From Kalmusia sp. IMI 367209 (Eukaryota; Ascomycota; Dothideomycetes; Pleosporales; Didymosphaeriaceae): a stretch of DNA of 64,000 nt. A model generated the notes under the pieces. The model was not told the DNA's origin and made no database searches. It worked only from the letters and a program-made list of their open reading frames with translations. Both the position numbers and the translations under genes were made by a program. Below are positions 46,797-58,713 of the stretch, piece by piece (the stretch's first letter is position 1; each line of letters begins with the position of its first letter). The stretch covers positions 1,612,001 to 1,676,000 of the forward strand of contig JAPEUQ010000007.1 of NCBI GenBank assembly GCA_027946365.1. The letters are read 5' to 3'.

Positions 46797-47735
46797 ATTG
46801 GAGGCACGGGCAAGGTCGTGGGTTCTGAGTCAAGGTTTGCGTATAGCCGGGCGCTTGCGATACCTATGCGAGGGCAAGTTGTAGTACAGAATTCCTGACC
46901 TGGGGGTTTAGCTCAGCAGATGACCGCCCCTCCGAATGCCCTGCAAGCCACCAAGTTGAAGAACAGTTGATGTGACTGTCGCAGGGGCGTTGACGGGCAC
47001 ACTATAGCTAGCACTAGCCACACGCGTCACGTGCAACGCGACACCCCACTCGACGCAGGGCTTTAATCCGATACATCACCGCAGCCCCGATAAGGACCCG
47101 ACGATCTGGGCGCACAGGAACACCATGCCCGACGAGCCGCACGATCCGCGAGAGTCACAAGCACGTGTCGCTGGATCGCGGCGTGGACGCTACGATAATC
47201 GCCATGTTGCCCGACGCCTTTGCGTCCGTCGTGGATACGCACGTTGCGATCGCGCAACCCACACTTGGGTCCCGGAAGTCCAGATGCACATGGCAAAATC
47301 CCCGCCCGTTGTTGCAGTCTTGGACCCTGCATTTAGTGCACCGCAGTGGGCCACGAGTGACAGGGTCAGGCTACGCGGCCCGCTTAGGACAGGGTGAAAT
47401 CTGTGCACACGTCCCCCAGCTCGCGAAATCGTAGACTTTTTGATGAGCAGACCGACGAGCTGCTGCTGCCGAGCATTGCAGTTTCAGTATACGGACTGCT
47501 GTACTCCTGAGTGACATCATCTTACCGCTATAGGGGCAGCCGCCGCCCTTGCCCCCCTGTGTGTGCGCCTTCCACCGTTCCGCCCCACCAGGATCTTCCA
47601 GGCGCGGCCAGACCGAAGCAGCCAGAGAAGTGTTTTCTGCACCCCAATCGAAGTCGCCGGCCCACGCTCTAGTGAACCGTAGCATGCTCATCCTGTCTCG
47701 CCACGTCTGCGACCGATCGTTGTCTTCGAGTCGTC
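46797..47735. promoter_or_regulatory. Divergent promoter region of QNS1 and the histidine kinase gene
   Basis: About 940 bases between two head-to-head genes. GC-rich around 47000-47400, with a CACGTG near 47030. The frames inside overlap on both strands and have no motif. Confidence 0.45.
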
Positions 47736-50700
47736 ATGGCCGACCAACCCTCCGCGCCTTCACGTTCGCAGTCGCGCAAATCTCGAGACCACATGGACGA
47801 GGCCGACAGGACCAAGGAACGCGAGTTCTACAGGTGAGCCTGCAATCCTCTGGAGCCGCCATTGCAACGCACTTCGACTAAGCACGCTCGCAGATACTAC
47901 AACCACACTCAACGTCCTAGCAGCCAACGCGAGCAATTCGCCGCTCTCACACCCATCCAAACATCGAACCCTCCACTGCCACTCCATACTGCCAAACCCT
48001 CGGACGACAAAGCCTTAACGGCATTCGCCCAGCTGGGTGCCCTGCGTCTGAACTGCCGTCGATGCTTGGTTTCCTTCTTCGACCGCCGAAATTGCTTCAT
48101 CCTCGCTGAAGCCACCAAGACAGCGTCCTTGGTGACCGGGCAGCCGGAATTCGAGTCCGACATTCTGCAATGGGGCACCTCTATCTTCCCAAAGGAGAAA
48201 AGCATCTGTTACTATACAGTCAGACTGCCCTGGGCTCGCCCCGTTGAAGCAGTGGACGATTATATCCACATGCCGTCATTGGTCGTCAGCGACCTAACTC
48301 AGGATGAACGATTCAAAAATTACCCTTTTGTGAAAGGTGCTCCGTACTCACGCTTCTATGCCGGCGTCCCCATTCGCAGTCCTAGCGGCCACAGCATCGG
48401 TACATACTGCGTCCTGGACGATAAGCCTCGCGATGGGCTCTCCGACTATGAACTGAATTTCCTGAAGGACATGGCCGGCACTATCATGCGCCACCTAGAG
48501 TTGTCACGCGCAACAGAGGACCACAAGAGAGGAGGAGTCATGGTTAAAAGTTTAGGATCCTTCGCGGACGGCAAATCATCTCTCGAAGAATGGTGGGAGG
48601 AGGTTGAAACCGCATCATCTGCTATCTCGCCTGCGGATGGCTTACCTGTGCAACGCCAAAGGCGTCCGACTACAAGCGGGGTATCACCAACTGCAGTTAC
48701 TCAGCCTATCCTGCTGCCTAGAAACAACAGTGCCGAATCTAGTGTCCCGAGTTTGAACAGCGCGAATCCGACATCTCCTTCTAGCCTGGCTCCCGGCAGT
48801 ACCGCTATCACGCCAGCTTCTGAAATTCTAGACCCTGTTAAGGCCGAACCCATGTCGAAGAAAGCATCCGCTGCTAGTGGAGGCAAGGCCGACGGAGTGG
48901 CTCCTGAGACAAGAGCGATCTTTGAGAGAGCCGCGCAAATGATTGTTGAAGCTGTTGAAGCGGAGGGTGCGGTGTTCTTCGACGCGAAGGTCAGTACCTT
49001 TGGAGGACTTGTCGACGATGACTTTGCTTCCGAACAGCCACCCGAACCGGACAAGCCATGTGTCGTCCTTGGCGCAGCGCGATTCAAGAGCCCCTCGACT
49101 GTATCGTCGCCTACCAATCCGTATTCAATGACCGAGAGCGTTCTCAAGCATTTGCTGCGCAGCTACACCCACGGTCAAATTTTCAATTTCGACGATGAGG
49201 CTGCCCCTACGACACAAACCGCCCTCGTTACAGGTGACGAATCCGACTTGGCAGTCTCCCGGAGATCTGATTCTGTAAGAAGCGCCGATGATGAACAAGT
49301 TCTCAAAGAACTCTTCCCTCAAGCTCGAAGTCTTATAATCTATCCACTTTGGGACGCACACCGCGATCGGTGGTTTTCGAGTCTAATCATGTGGAGTTCA
49401 GACCCAATGCGTGTGTTCACGAGCGAGCAAGAGCTGAGTTATCTGTCAGCATTCAGCAACAGCATAATGGCAGAGGTTGCACGGTTAGATACTAGGCTCG
49501 CGGATTCTGCAAAGGCAGACTTTATCTCCTCTATCAGCCACGAGTTACGCTCACCCCTACATGGGATTCTTGGTATGACGGACCTCCTGAAAGATACCGC
49601 GATCGACAATCAGCAACAATCTCACGTCACAACTATTGAGACTTGTGGGAAGACTCTACTAGAGACAATCAATCATGTAAGAACGAATTCCCCTTTGCAG
49701 TGTAGCAACATACTCATCGTAACTTCCAGGTTCTCGATTATGCGAAGATCAACAATCTCACTCGAGGAGCCTCCAAAAGGCGTCCCAAGAGAAGAACGAA
49801 GAGCGTGAAGCATGTAATAACCCCAAGCCAAGGCCATACCAACGATATCATGACCATTATCTCCGATTGCGATATCAGCGTATTGATAGAGGAAGTGCTC
49901 GAGAGCGTTTTTGCCGGCTTCAACTTCAGTAAATCGAACTTCGAGAACCTTGAGCAACAGCCAAAGAAGTTCGGACCGCCGCCCATTTCTGTGATAGTAG
50001 ACGTCAATAAGTGGGACAACTATGTCTTCCGAACCCAGCCAGGGGCTTGGCGACGCATACTCATGAACCTATTCGGCAATGCACTGAAGTACACACCTGC
50101 TGGGTTTATCAAGGTCAAGCTCCAGGTCGTACCAAGTTCCAGCACGAGCGATGACTGCGTAGAGTTTCGGCTTACCGTAACAGATTCTGGAATTGGCATG
50201 TCTGAGGACTACATCAATAACAGGTTGTTCCATTCCTTCGCGCAAGAAAACCCTCTCAGCCAAGGGACTGGTCTCGGACTCAGCATCGTCAAACAGCTGG
50301 TAGAGCTTCTTGGAGGGGAAGTCGAGGTCCAGAGCATAAAGGGACGAGGAACCAAATTCACAGTGAATTGTCCACTGAAACCGTCGACTTTGTCTCCACC
50401 AGTGTCCGCTCAACACCCCGAACAGCAAATCTCGAACCTACACAAGCGGACGGATGGCAAAATTGTGCAATTTGTGGGCTTCGAAGGCGAGGAAGACTAC
50501 TTCCCAGTGAAAAGTTTGAAGAACAAGAACGCTTCGGAAAGTGCAAAGAAGGCGCTCGAGAATCTTTGCAAAGACTGGTTCGGTATGGACGTGTGGAAAG
50601 CTGGTGTTGGCGACGCGCCGCCCGACTTGATCATGGCAACCGAGACTGGAGCACGAGATCTAAGAGCCAAATTCAGCACAACTCCAGATGATATTCCCTC

Positions 50701-51592
50701 TGCACCTGTTGTGGTGCTTTGCCGAGCTGCCGCACAAGCTCAATCAACGACAGCAATCACGGTACCTGGTTTGATTTTTGAATGCATTGCTCAGCCATGC
50801 GGCCCCCATAAGCTTTCCAAAGCTCTTGCGTCCTGTCTTGACCGACAGGCGAACCGCCTTATAGTCCAGTCCACAGAAACCGACACTTCATTAGTCGAAC
50901 TGTCCCAGCTCATGCTCAAGGAGAATTTGCCTCCCGTCGGCCCGATGAAAACGATCCCGTCGCATCTCAGCTTACCTCGCCCTCCTATCAAATCAGCAAT
51001 CAGTACTCCCGAAGTTCGGTCCGTTAACCACAGTCCAGTCAATACAACGTCTACTCGCCCCAAAGCTCTCAACTGCCTCGCAGTCGACGACAATCCTATC
51101 AATCTACGGCTTCTCCGAACCTTTGTCGAAAAGCTTGGCCATCGCCACGTACTTGCTAAGAATGGCCTCGAGGCCCTGGAAGCTTACAAAACGGCTTGCA
51201 TTCATCCACTTTCATTTCCTGCATCTCGCGTAGATGTCATCTTGATGGATATCAACATGCCCGAAATGGACGGCCTGGAGGCAACGCGCCAGATTCGAGC
51301 TTACGAGAGGGACAACGGACTTGCACCAGTCACGATCATTGCATTGACAGGTGTAGCTAGCTCAGAGGCACAGCAAGAAGCACACGCGAGCGGTGTCAAC
51401 CTTTTCCTTATCAAACCTGTCCGGCTTGCGGATCTGGAAGTAGTTCTGAAAGGTGTAGTAACTAGCGATGAGGGAGAGAAAGAGAAGAAGAAGAAAGAGA
51501 ACGAGGATCGCATTGAGGTGCTGGTGGGTGGGAGCAAGGAGCATGAGCAGACTGGTGGTGATGGGCATAAGCGAAGCAAGAGTTCGGTATGA
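47736..51592 (+). CDS. Hybrid histidine kinase with GAF domain (GAF-HisKA-HATPase-REC)
   Basis: Fungal two-component phosphorelay sensor kinase. Exons 47736-47833, 47894-49676 and 49730-51592 (introns 60, 53 nt) give 1247 residues. Seen: a charged N-terminus, a GAF-like sensor region (about 70-250, including PVEAVDDYIHMPSLVVSDL and YAGVPIRSPSGHSIGTYCVL), a Ser/Pro-rich linker, the phospho-accepting His582 in SISHELRSPLHGILG, the ATPase N box NLFGNALKYTPAG, G1 DSGIGMS, G2 GTGLGLSIVKQLVE, and a receiver domain with CLAVDDNPINLRLLR, phospho-acceptor Asp1134 (DVILMDINMPEMDG) and the Lys of FLIKPV. No transmembrane helix is visible, so it is probably cytosolic. The output would be an Hpt protein such as Ypd1 and then the HOG or Skn7 branch; this is family knowledge, not seen here. 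The signal sensed is unknown. Confidence 0.95.
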
Positions 51593-52390
51593 AACACGGC
51601 TGTTCACATTGTGAGACGAAATAACGGGACCTCAACATGACAGGTTCCCTTTACACAAGGATATGTGCGACGAGGACGAGGGGGCGTCGGAATTCATGAG
51701 CTGAAACGGAAGCGTTCTCAGAAGCGGTCATCTTTCTTCTACTATATGGCGTTTATACCCGGCACAAGAAGCGGGAGTCGTTCTATTTAGGTTTCATTCT
51801 CGAAGTTCGACGAAGTATCTTAGCTTACTTCTAGTAGCGTTAGGGAGCATAGCGCGGCGTTTGTTGGTCTTTTTGATATGAGACATGCCATTGATGCCAA
51901 GGATAGAGTTGCAAGATTCATATTTGCCAATAAATCTGCGCTTTTGTCAGGAAGCTAGACTGGAGTATAGTATATAGGGAGCAAGTTGCGTCGTTCGCTT
52001 CCGTGTTGTAATCACTATTCAGCGGGACGGCACAGCGGCATTTTGCGAGGTGCATGACAGTGCCTCTTCCTTCTCAGCAAGACGTGTACATGTATGGAGT
52101 ATACATGTGCGATACGTCCGTATTTGCCTTGTTGTGAATCCTGACCAATCACGGGTGCCACGGGCGGGGCGCTAGGCGGCAAAAGCATCCGTGCGCTAGG
52201 CAGCGAGTTGCGTCAAACGTCGCTACTGCGCCTCGTCCGTATTCACGCCGTGTCTTCGCCCCTTCTGACACTGGCCCTCTTCCCCTTCTTCTCACGCTCT
52301 TTCGTTTTCATAAACCAACTACTTCTCTTACCCACCCATAACCCTTGTAGCAACTCTTTAACTCTGCATTCTTTTTGTCTTTTCGCAAAC
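51593..52390. other. Intergenic between histidine kinase and six-TM protein
   Basis: About 800 bases; 3' UTR of the kinase, then the promoter of the next gene with a pyrimidine-rich stretch at 52260-52380. No gene recognised. Confidence 0.55.
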
Positions 52391-53570
52391 ATGATCGAGC
52401 ACGTCGTACGTCGCGGGCTCCAACATGCCCCGGCCTTCATCAAGCGCGCTGCGGAGGAGCCAAAGCTGGAGATGCCCACCTGGGGTATCGTGCTGCTGTC
52501 GGTGACGTTCATCGTGTCCATGTTGTTCATCAGCGCTGTACGTCTACACGTGGCGTCCTTGAGCTCCTAATGCCTACTAACGATATCAGGTTGAATACAC
52601 GCTCAAAGATGTCCTCCCCACGCTCGCCATGGTAGAGAGTCCCGCCGCCGCCATCACCGTCTCTCACCCGCAGGAGCCCGCCTCCAAAGACGAGAAGGAA
52701 GGTCTCCTCGAAACCGCCCCCACCATCACTCTCGTCCACCAGAAGCCCATCACCTCGTCGATCCGTGGAACCATCCGCCACCTCGTCGCAGAGGCCGGCA
52801 AGCTCGCTCGCTGGAGGGGCTTCCGCTACCATGTCTTGTTCGCCGTTGCCTTCGGATGGTCGGTTGGTCTGATCAGCAACTTCATCCCGATGGCCTTGCC
52901 CCTTCGCACGGTCCTCCTTGCCGCCGCTGGAGGAGCTATCACCGCGAACTTGCACGCTGCATGGACACACAAGGTCATCTCGACCCCCAGCAACGCCAGC
53001 TTCTGGAGCCGCATTCCTAGCCGCAGCTCGTGGAAGCTCCTCGCTTTCCCAGCTGCCGTCAGCTCTGCCATGCCTCACATTTCGCTCTACATCTCTCAGG
53101 GCTTCATCTCGCTCTTCGAGCTTGAGGAGGAGCTCCGCCGCAACAAGTTCAACGATTACAACGGCGCGCAGTGGACGTCTTTCATCCTCCGCTGGGTCGC
53201 AGTCCTCGTCATCTCTGTCGCCTGCACGCTCTTCCTCTGCCTGCCCGCCATTGTCACCCAGGTCCGCGTCGAGGCTTCGATTCTTCCCGACGACCAGGAC
53301 ACCATCGTGCCCTTCGACCGTACCTTTGGCGGCAAGGTTGTGTCCAAGGTTTTGGGAGGAACTGGCTGTGTTAGCTTCCTGGATGCGTGGAGGTCTTTCA
53401 ACTGGGAGGCCCGCCGCAGACTCATCAAGCTCTACCTCAAGACCTTCGCTGTCATTGTGGGCCTTCTTTTCATCGTTGCCCATGTTCTCGCTTTCGAGGT
53501 CTTCGCTATCATGGGTTCGGCGCTAGGCCAGTACCTCGCCGAGGCTAAGAGGCAGGGACTGCTCAACTAA
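52391..53570 (+). CDS. Multi-pass membrane protein of unknown function (about six helices)
   Basis: Two exons (52391-52537, 52590-53570; 52-nt intron with branch site TACTAAC) encode 375 residues. I do not recognise a named family. Hydrophobic segments are visible in WGIVLLSVTFIVSMLFISA, HVLFAVAFGWSVGLISNF, TVLLAAAGGAITANL, a weaker one at KLLAFPAAVSSAMPHISLY, FILRWVAVLVISVACTLFL and FAVIVGLLFIVAHVLAFEVF. There is a long loop between helices one and two and a Glu/Arg-rich loop before the fifth (ELEEELRRNKFND). The intron falls right after the first helix. The strong codon regularity and clean frame argue for a real conserved gene. Confidence 0.85.
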
Positions 53571-54212
53571 GTGTGTATATGTTACTAAGATGTCGGACGC
53601 TTGGTGGCATCTGAACTACTTCAATCAGTGCTAAATTGAATTGGCGTTTGAGAACGTAGATAGGATGTCGTTGTGGCTACCGCTGAGGTTCTGGAACGGA
53701 GTAGGAATCGTGTATCGTACTCTCTCTATCGCAATGTAAAACTGCTCGATAAATGGGCGCCAGCCCACCAGCCCATCGGCCCTAGCCTGCACCATTCACC
53801 CAACTATCCGCCTCTTTTACGGTTAAACTATCTTGTTCTACTGCAGCTATCGAGACACTTCGGTAGCCTCTTCCTACCTTTGTGTATCCTTCCCCACGCC
53901 CAAGACTGCAAGTACCTTGTATCGCTAATATCGCAATTCTAAGAGCCCATATGCAATGTCGACAACAGAGCTTCTGACACTCAACCTTATCTCATTAGTT
54001 CTAGCCCGTCATTCATAGACATGTCACTTTTGGTACTCGACAGCTTTTCGATAAATAGAGCATGACCTTGAAAGGCTAACGCCATGGAGCAGCCTGGTGG
54101 CCTACCAGGATGTTCTACCAATCGGTAACCCTCTGCCGCGCTAACACCATATTTCTTGTCCGCGCGCCTATAATACATCTCTTTTCCCTCAGAATAAAAA
54201 CACCTTCCAAGA
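53571..54212. other. Intergenic upstream of the HET-domain gene
   Basis: About 640 bases, with no gene recognised. Contains short frames only. Confidence 0.55.
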
Positions 54213-56555
54213 ATGTCTTTCTCTGCTTGTTCGCCAGATGCATGCAAGTTATGTGACTTGCTCCAGTTCGATGATGGCGAACGAGGCGGCTTCGCGTCCG
54301 ACTACACAGGCAACGAGGTTCTCGACTTTCCCGATCCCCTCCCACGGCTCAAGCCCCTTTACGCAACAACGACGACAGATGACTATCTGAGACATCCGAC
54401 CTCACACCTGCGATTCCCCTGCGGTGATTTGAGCGATAGGCTTCCGGGTCTTCCTGCATTGCAAGCATTTGCCGATCGAGGCTGCGACTTTGCAAAACTT
54501 CTGAGGCAGAGCATTCTAGAAGGGCAAATCGATTTCGAGGGTGAGCTTCAGCTGGAGATTGAGTATGAATGGAGAAATGGGGGGCCCGAGAACAATTGGG
54601 GATTGATGGCTCTGTCTGTGGATATTGGCCAGGTGATGGGAGAAGAGGAGGTTGGGAGTTTACGGGAGGATTTCGTTGTGATCAAGAGAAATGATGATAC
54701 GGGGACTATTGCCAAGTGGAAGTATCATGTCAAGTTCGCTATCGAGGGCGGCGATGGTAGGTGTCTTTAGATCTTCAACTTGTACCGTTTTGTAACCAAT
54801 AGTGCAGGCAACTGTGCGCAGTGGCTGGATCTGGAGCCGATTCCAGCCGATTTTCCTCTTTGCGAAGAGAACATTAAACATATCCGGTACGAAATCGATC
54901 ACTGTCTAAGCGAATGCCACCCCCTAGGTGTTCAAACCTTTAATCCAACTCGCCTATTGGATCTCGGATCTTCTGAAGTCGACGAGATCCAACTTATAGA
55001 GACAGCCAGCAGCTCCGTAACACACCCCTATGTTGCTTTGAGCTACTGCTGGGGTCCTCCAGAGGAAGCGCGTACACAATTGAAAACAGAAAGGGGTACA
55101 CTAGACGAGCGAAAGCGATGCATTCCCTTCTCCATCATGTCTCCTGTCATGCAAGACGCCGTAAGAACGACACGCACACTATCATACCGCTACCTGTGGA
55201 TCGATGCCCTATGCATTATCCAAGACGACAAGCAAGATTGGGAGCGTGAAGCAGAAAGCATGGGCCGAGTATACAGCAACGCCATCCTTACTTTATGCGC
55301 TCTGTCTTCGTCCTCATGCAACGAAGGCTTCCTGCAAAGACATTCTTCCACACTGGCGATCCCCTTCCGTTCGTCCATCGACCCGACTATATCCGGATCG
55401 TATCGACTGCGCGCTTACCCACTGCAAACCGAAGAGTCCCGAGGCTTCATCAAACCATCCCACGAGATCGACCGCGTGCAAAGCGCGTGGCGAACGCGCG
55501 CGTGGACGTTCCAAGAGTACGAACTCTCGACGAGGATCCTCTTCTTCGGCCGGTCGCGCATCCATCTCGTGTGCCCGGCATCGACGTGGGTCGAGGACAA
55601 CCACCGCCACGAAAACCCCAAGTTCCTCCAAGCGTTTGTGCATCACATCGTCGAACACAGAGCCGGTACCACGGACAGAGAAGAATTGTATTCCCACTGG
55701 CTCAATCTGCTGGAGCGCTACGGCGACCGGAAATGCACGTTCGCTAGCGATAAATTGCCAGCTATATCCGGCATTGCAAAGCTCATGGCCGACGCCGTCG
55801 GGGACACGTACATTGCTGGCATCTGGAGCGGCGCTTTGCCTTCGGGGTTATTGTGGTCCTCGCGATCGCCAGAGCACAAGGAGCTCGAGACACACCTGCG
55901 GGCTTGCGATGCCGTTGGTCTTCCGTCGTGGAGCTGGGCCTCCCAGACAGCGCTGTTCACGCATGGGAATTCGCTCTTTTGGCTCGACAGCGATGACGCT
56001 GTGAGATGCGAATGCGCCGAGCTGCACGCTGCAAGGAATGCTACACAAGCAACCTTGAATCCTTTTGGAAGTGCGTCGGATGCTGTGCTTTGCGTGACCG
56101 GGAAGACATTCCAGCTTGACACCGCCCTCGAGAGAGTCCACGTCGCGCAGCATCGACAGGTGTGGAGAGCGCCGTTGAGTGCCTCGACGACCGCTTGGAT
56201 AGAGCTTGACTACCTAGTCCACCACGGTCTTAAGACCGTCTCTGTCGACTTAAAGATGGTGCTCATTGCTTCCGTCACTGGGCTTGCCAGCCCGAACCAG
56301 AATCTTGAGAAGATGGCAGCGAGAATGGAGGGATTTGCGCCGGACTCGCCGCTTTCTCATAGCGATACGGATGATAGTAGTGACAGCGACGAGGATTCGG
56401 AAGATGGTTGTCGACATGCGTGGGGGCTGCTTCTGCATCCAACGGCAAACAGTGGACAATATCGTCGAGTGGGGATCTTTACTACGCGTGCTGAAAGAGT
56501 TGGGGGCCTGGCGTTCTTTGACGATTGCAAGTTGGAAGAGATGGAAGTAATCTAG
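54213..56555 (+). CDS. HET-domain (heterokaryon incompatibility) protein
   Basis: Fungal allorecognition-type protein; HET domains trigger incompatibility reactions in several ascomycetes. Exons 54213-54756 and 54808-56555 (51-nt intron) give 763 residues. Seen: an N-terminal pattern SPDACKLCDLLQF, then the HET domain from about 256: YVALSYCWG, YLWIDALCIIQDDKQDWERE, SMGRVYSNAILTLCALSS, and RAWTFQEYELSTRILFFG near 414. Further on are the family-type SWSWASQ segment and an acidic Ser/Asp stretch (SDTDDSSDSDEDSEDG). No NACHT, ankyrin or WD40 repeats are fused. No obvious partner gene for a two-locus incompatibility pair lies nearby. Whether it acts in incompatibility is inference, since most genomes carry dozens of such genes. 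Confidence 0.93.
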
Positions 56556-58713
56556 ATTCGCATCTAAGTATGTTCTCAGCGAGTACAGACAGTACAGGTG
56601 GCTTTGCATCCACGGTAGAACGCAACGAAGGATCGCAGTGAGGACGTAAGCAATTAAGCGGCTGATGTCTTTGTGGTTATTCACAATTGTTCACCATATT
56701 GGCAATTGATCATCTACCAGGCCTGGATGTTCAGATGTGTCACGACCAATATAGGACTACTAAACATCCTTAAGGCAGTGTTCGTCGTCGGCTTCCCGTA
56801 GAGTACCAATGACGTGCCTAAAACCTACAATTTGGCATGCATGCACTCATAAAATAGATGCTCTCATCAAAGGAACTTTATCTTGGAACTTTATCTTCGA
56901 TCTCACCAGTTCCGCAAGCTGATAGATAGACGAGAAAAGAAGCACGATCTTGCTCTTGGAGGCTAAGCTCAAGTATAGTGACTACTATGAATCGATTGCT
57001 CGCTCATCGAGTCCTCTAGGTCGAGATAGACGTGCTCAAGGTGAATGTATGCAGGTGAGAAGGCTGTAACCAGAACCGGTGAAGGGCAGATGGACGTGGC
57101 AAAACGACGAGCTCGAGGCACCTTTCCAGCCTTACTAGCTCGTTTACCAGAGGCATACTTTTCTCTCTTCTGCCTGTTTACTCTCTTCGACATTGTAGGT
57201 CGGTCGTGATTACGACTTGTAACGTTCCTCACGATCAATTGGGTGGCTAACCATCTGCTGAGCACCCGTCACACAAGGGTATTCTCATTGACGAAAGGGT
57301 CGACCGCTCATCACCAACCTCAATAGGCCTTTCTAGTAGCTACAACTATAGAATAAAGCTTCCTAGCAGCCAGTTCGCTTTGCGTAGTCGGCAGCAAGTA
57401 GTACAAACCAAGTCAAAAAATCTGACTCAACCGTGAGCTGATGCGAAGGTTGCCCGATGAACCTCAGCCGATAGAGCTGCGTGAGCTTCCATCAGGGGTT
57501 GCATCGCAACGCTATCGAGTCCCGGGCCGGAGTCGACCTAGCTGCCCACCAGCCCTCAATAGAGCCGAGTAGCTCAGCTACCGCCGCTAAACCGTCACGC
57601 TAGGACGCTACGTGCTTGTGTCGTACTATGCAGCCTCCACGGCTACATTGGCAAAGCCCAGGAGGCTTCCAAACTTTACTTGTGAAAGGTGCAATTAAAG
57701 AAAGACGATCGTCTGGAAACGAAGATAAAAGAACAACAGCTACGCTCAAAGAGGGATGTAGTTAAGCTATCTGTGGCGTGCATGTTCCAAATTAACCCAA
57801 AACGGCCTTCATCACAGCGCGCAATGCCTTCTGTCCCCTACACAAAGGGCACCCCACGCACTCTATACAAAACCATCTTCATACCACAAAAACATCTCAT
57901 CCCCTCTCCCCCCACCCACGGGACAGAACAATTGCAATACCCACCACTACCGACGATCACCCCATCCCCCACTCGCCTCTCCCTACCCCCGGTGCCCATC
58001 AAAGACGAAGATCGCGAGACAATTCGGCCCTTCTACCCCTTTAACCCATCCCTTCGCTTTGTCCCCCTCAGCTTCTACTCCAGAATACGGGTCCGTGGCT
58101 TTATTGAGACGAGCAGCGCACCCCGCCCCACGCCGGGGCCCCGATTCGCCCGCATGCGCGCGCCCAAAGCGGGGGGTGGGCTCGTATTGGCCGCCTAACG
58201 GGATGCGCGCGGTGTAGAGTAAGTAAGTAAACTCGCCGAATAGCAATAGCTCGCCCGCCTCGGTCGTTAAAAAAAGGGAAAGCTGGAAGCTTAAGCTCCT
58301 TTTGCAAGAAAGACACGGGCTACTACTTTTACGATGGTAGCTATGCTAGTTAGCTAGCTAGTTCCTCGCAAGCTGCAAAGTTTCCGAGTTTGATTATGAT
58401 ATACTTTTTCCATTCATCCCCCGTTTTGCACTTCGGGCGCCGAACTTACACACACACATACGCACACACACACCGCCTGCTGCTGCTGCGGAGGGCGAAG
58501 ATTGTGAGCAGCGCGGCGAGAGGACACACGACCCACCTTGCCTTGCCTGAATCGCTCACGCGGGCACGAGGTGCGTGGTAGGAGTAAGCGTACATGCGGA
58601 TTTTATGTACGCTTACCCTGCGTCCGTTCCGCGCCGCTACGCTACCCTCACGTACTTAAACTCCCTCGTGAGCGCTGGCTGCTGGCGAGCGAGCGAGCGT
58701 CGGAAAGCCCACG
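56556..58713. other. Gene-poor 2.1-kb region with simple repeats
   Basis: No supported gene. A minus-strand frame at 56969-57265 (98 codons, basic, with VNRQKREKYASGKRASKAGK) might be a fragment of a mobile-element protein, but the match is weak. A plus-strand frame at 57689-58198 is Pro/Lys/Ser-rich and motif-free. The 13-base direct repeat GGAACTTTATCTT occurs twice at about 56872-56899. Confidence 0.45.
58448..58489. repeat. Microsatellites: (CA)n then (TGC)n
   Basis: An interrupted CA-dinucleotide run at 58449-58473 is followed directly by four TGC units. It lies about 230 bases upstream of the transporter start, probably within its promoter or 5' UTR. Confidence 0.85.

Noticed and set aside
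46911..46990. Possible tRNA at GGGGTTTAGCTCAGCAG...
   Set aside because: It resembles a tRNA 5' half (TAGCTCAG) but there is no T arm with a GGTTCGA-type loop and no matching acceptor 3' strand.
52530..53483. 317-codon antisense frame over the six-TM gene
   Set aside because: Highly acidic and Gly-rich, produced by complementing hydrophobic codons. The sense strand has splice sites and membrane helices.
55204..56004. 266-codon alternative frame inside the HET gene
   Set aside because: Ser/Arg-rich shadow frame lying entirely within the HET domain coding exon.
57440..57620. Possible structured RNA or tRNA-like sequence (CGATAGAGCTGCGTGAGC...)
   Set aside because: No consistent cloverleaf or 5S-like boxes could be drawn; short complementary pieces only.
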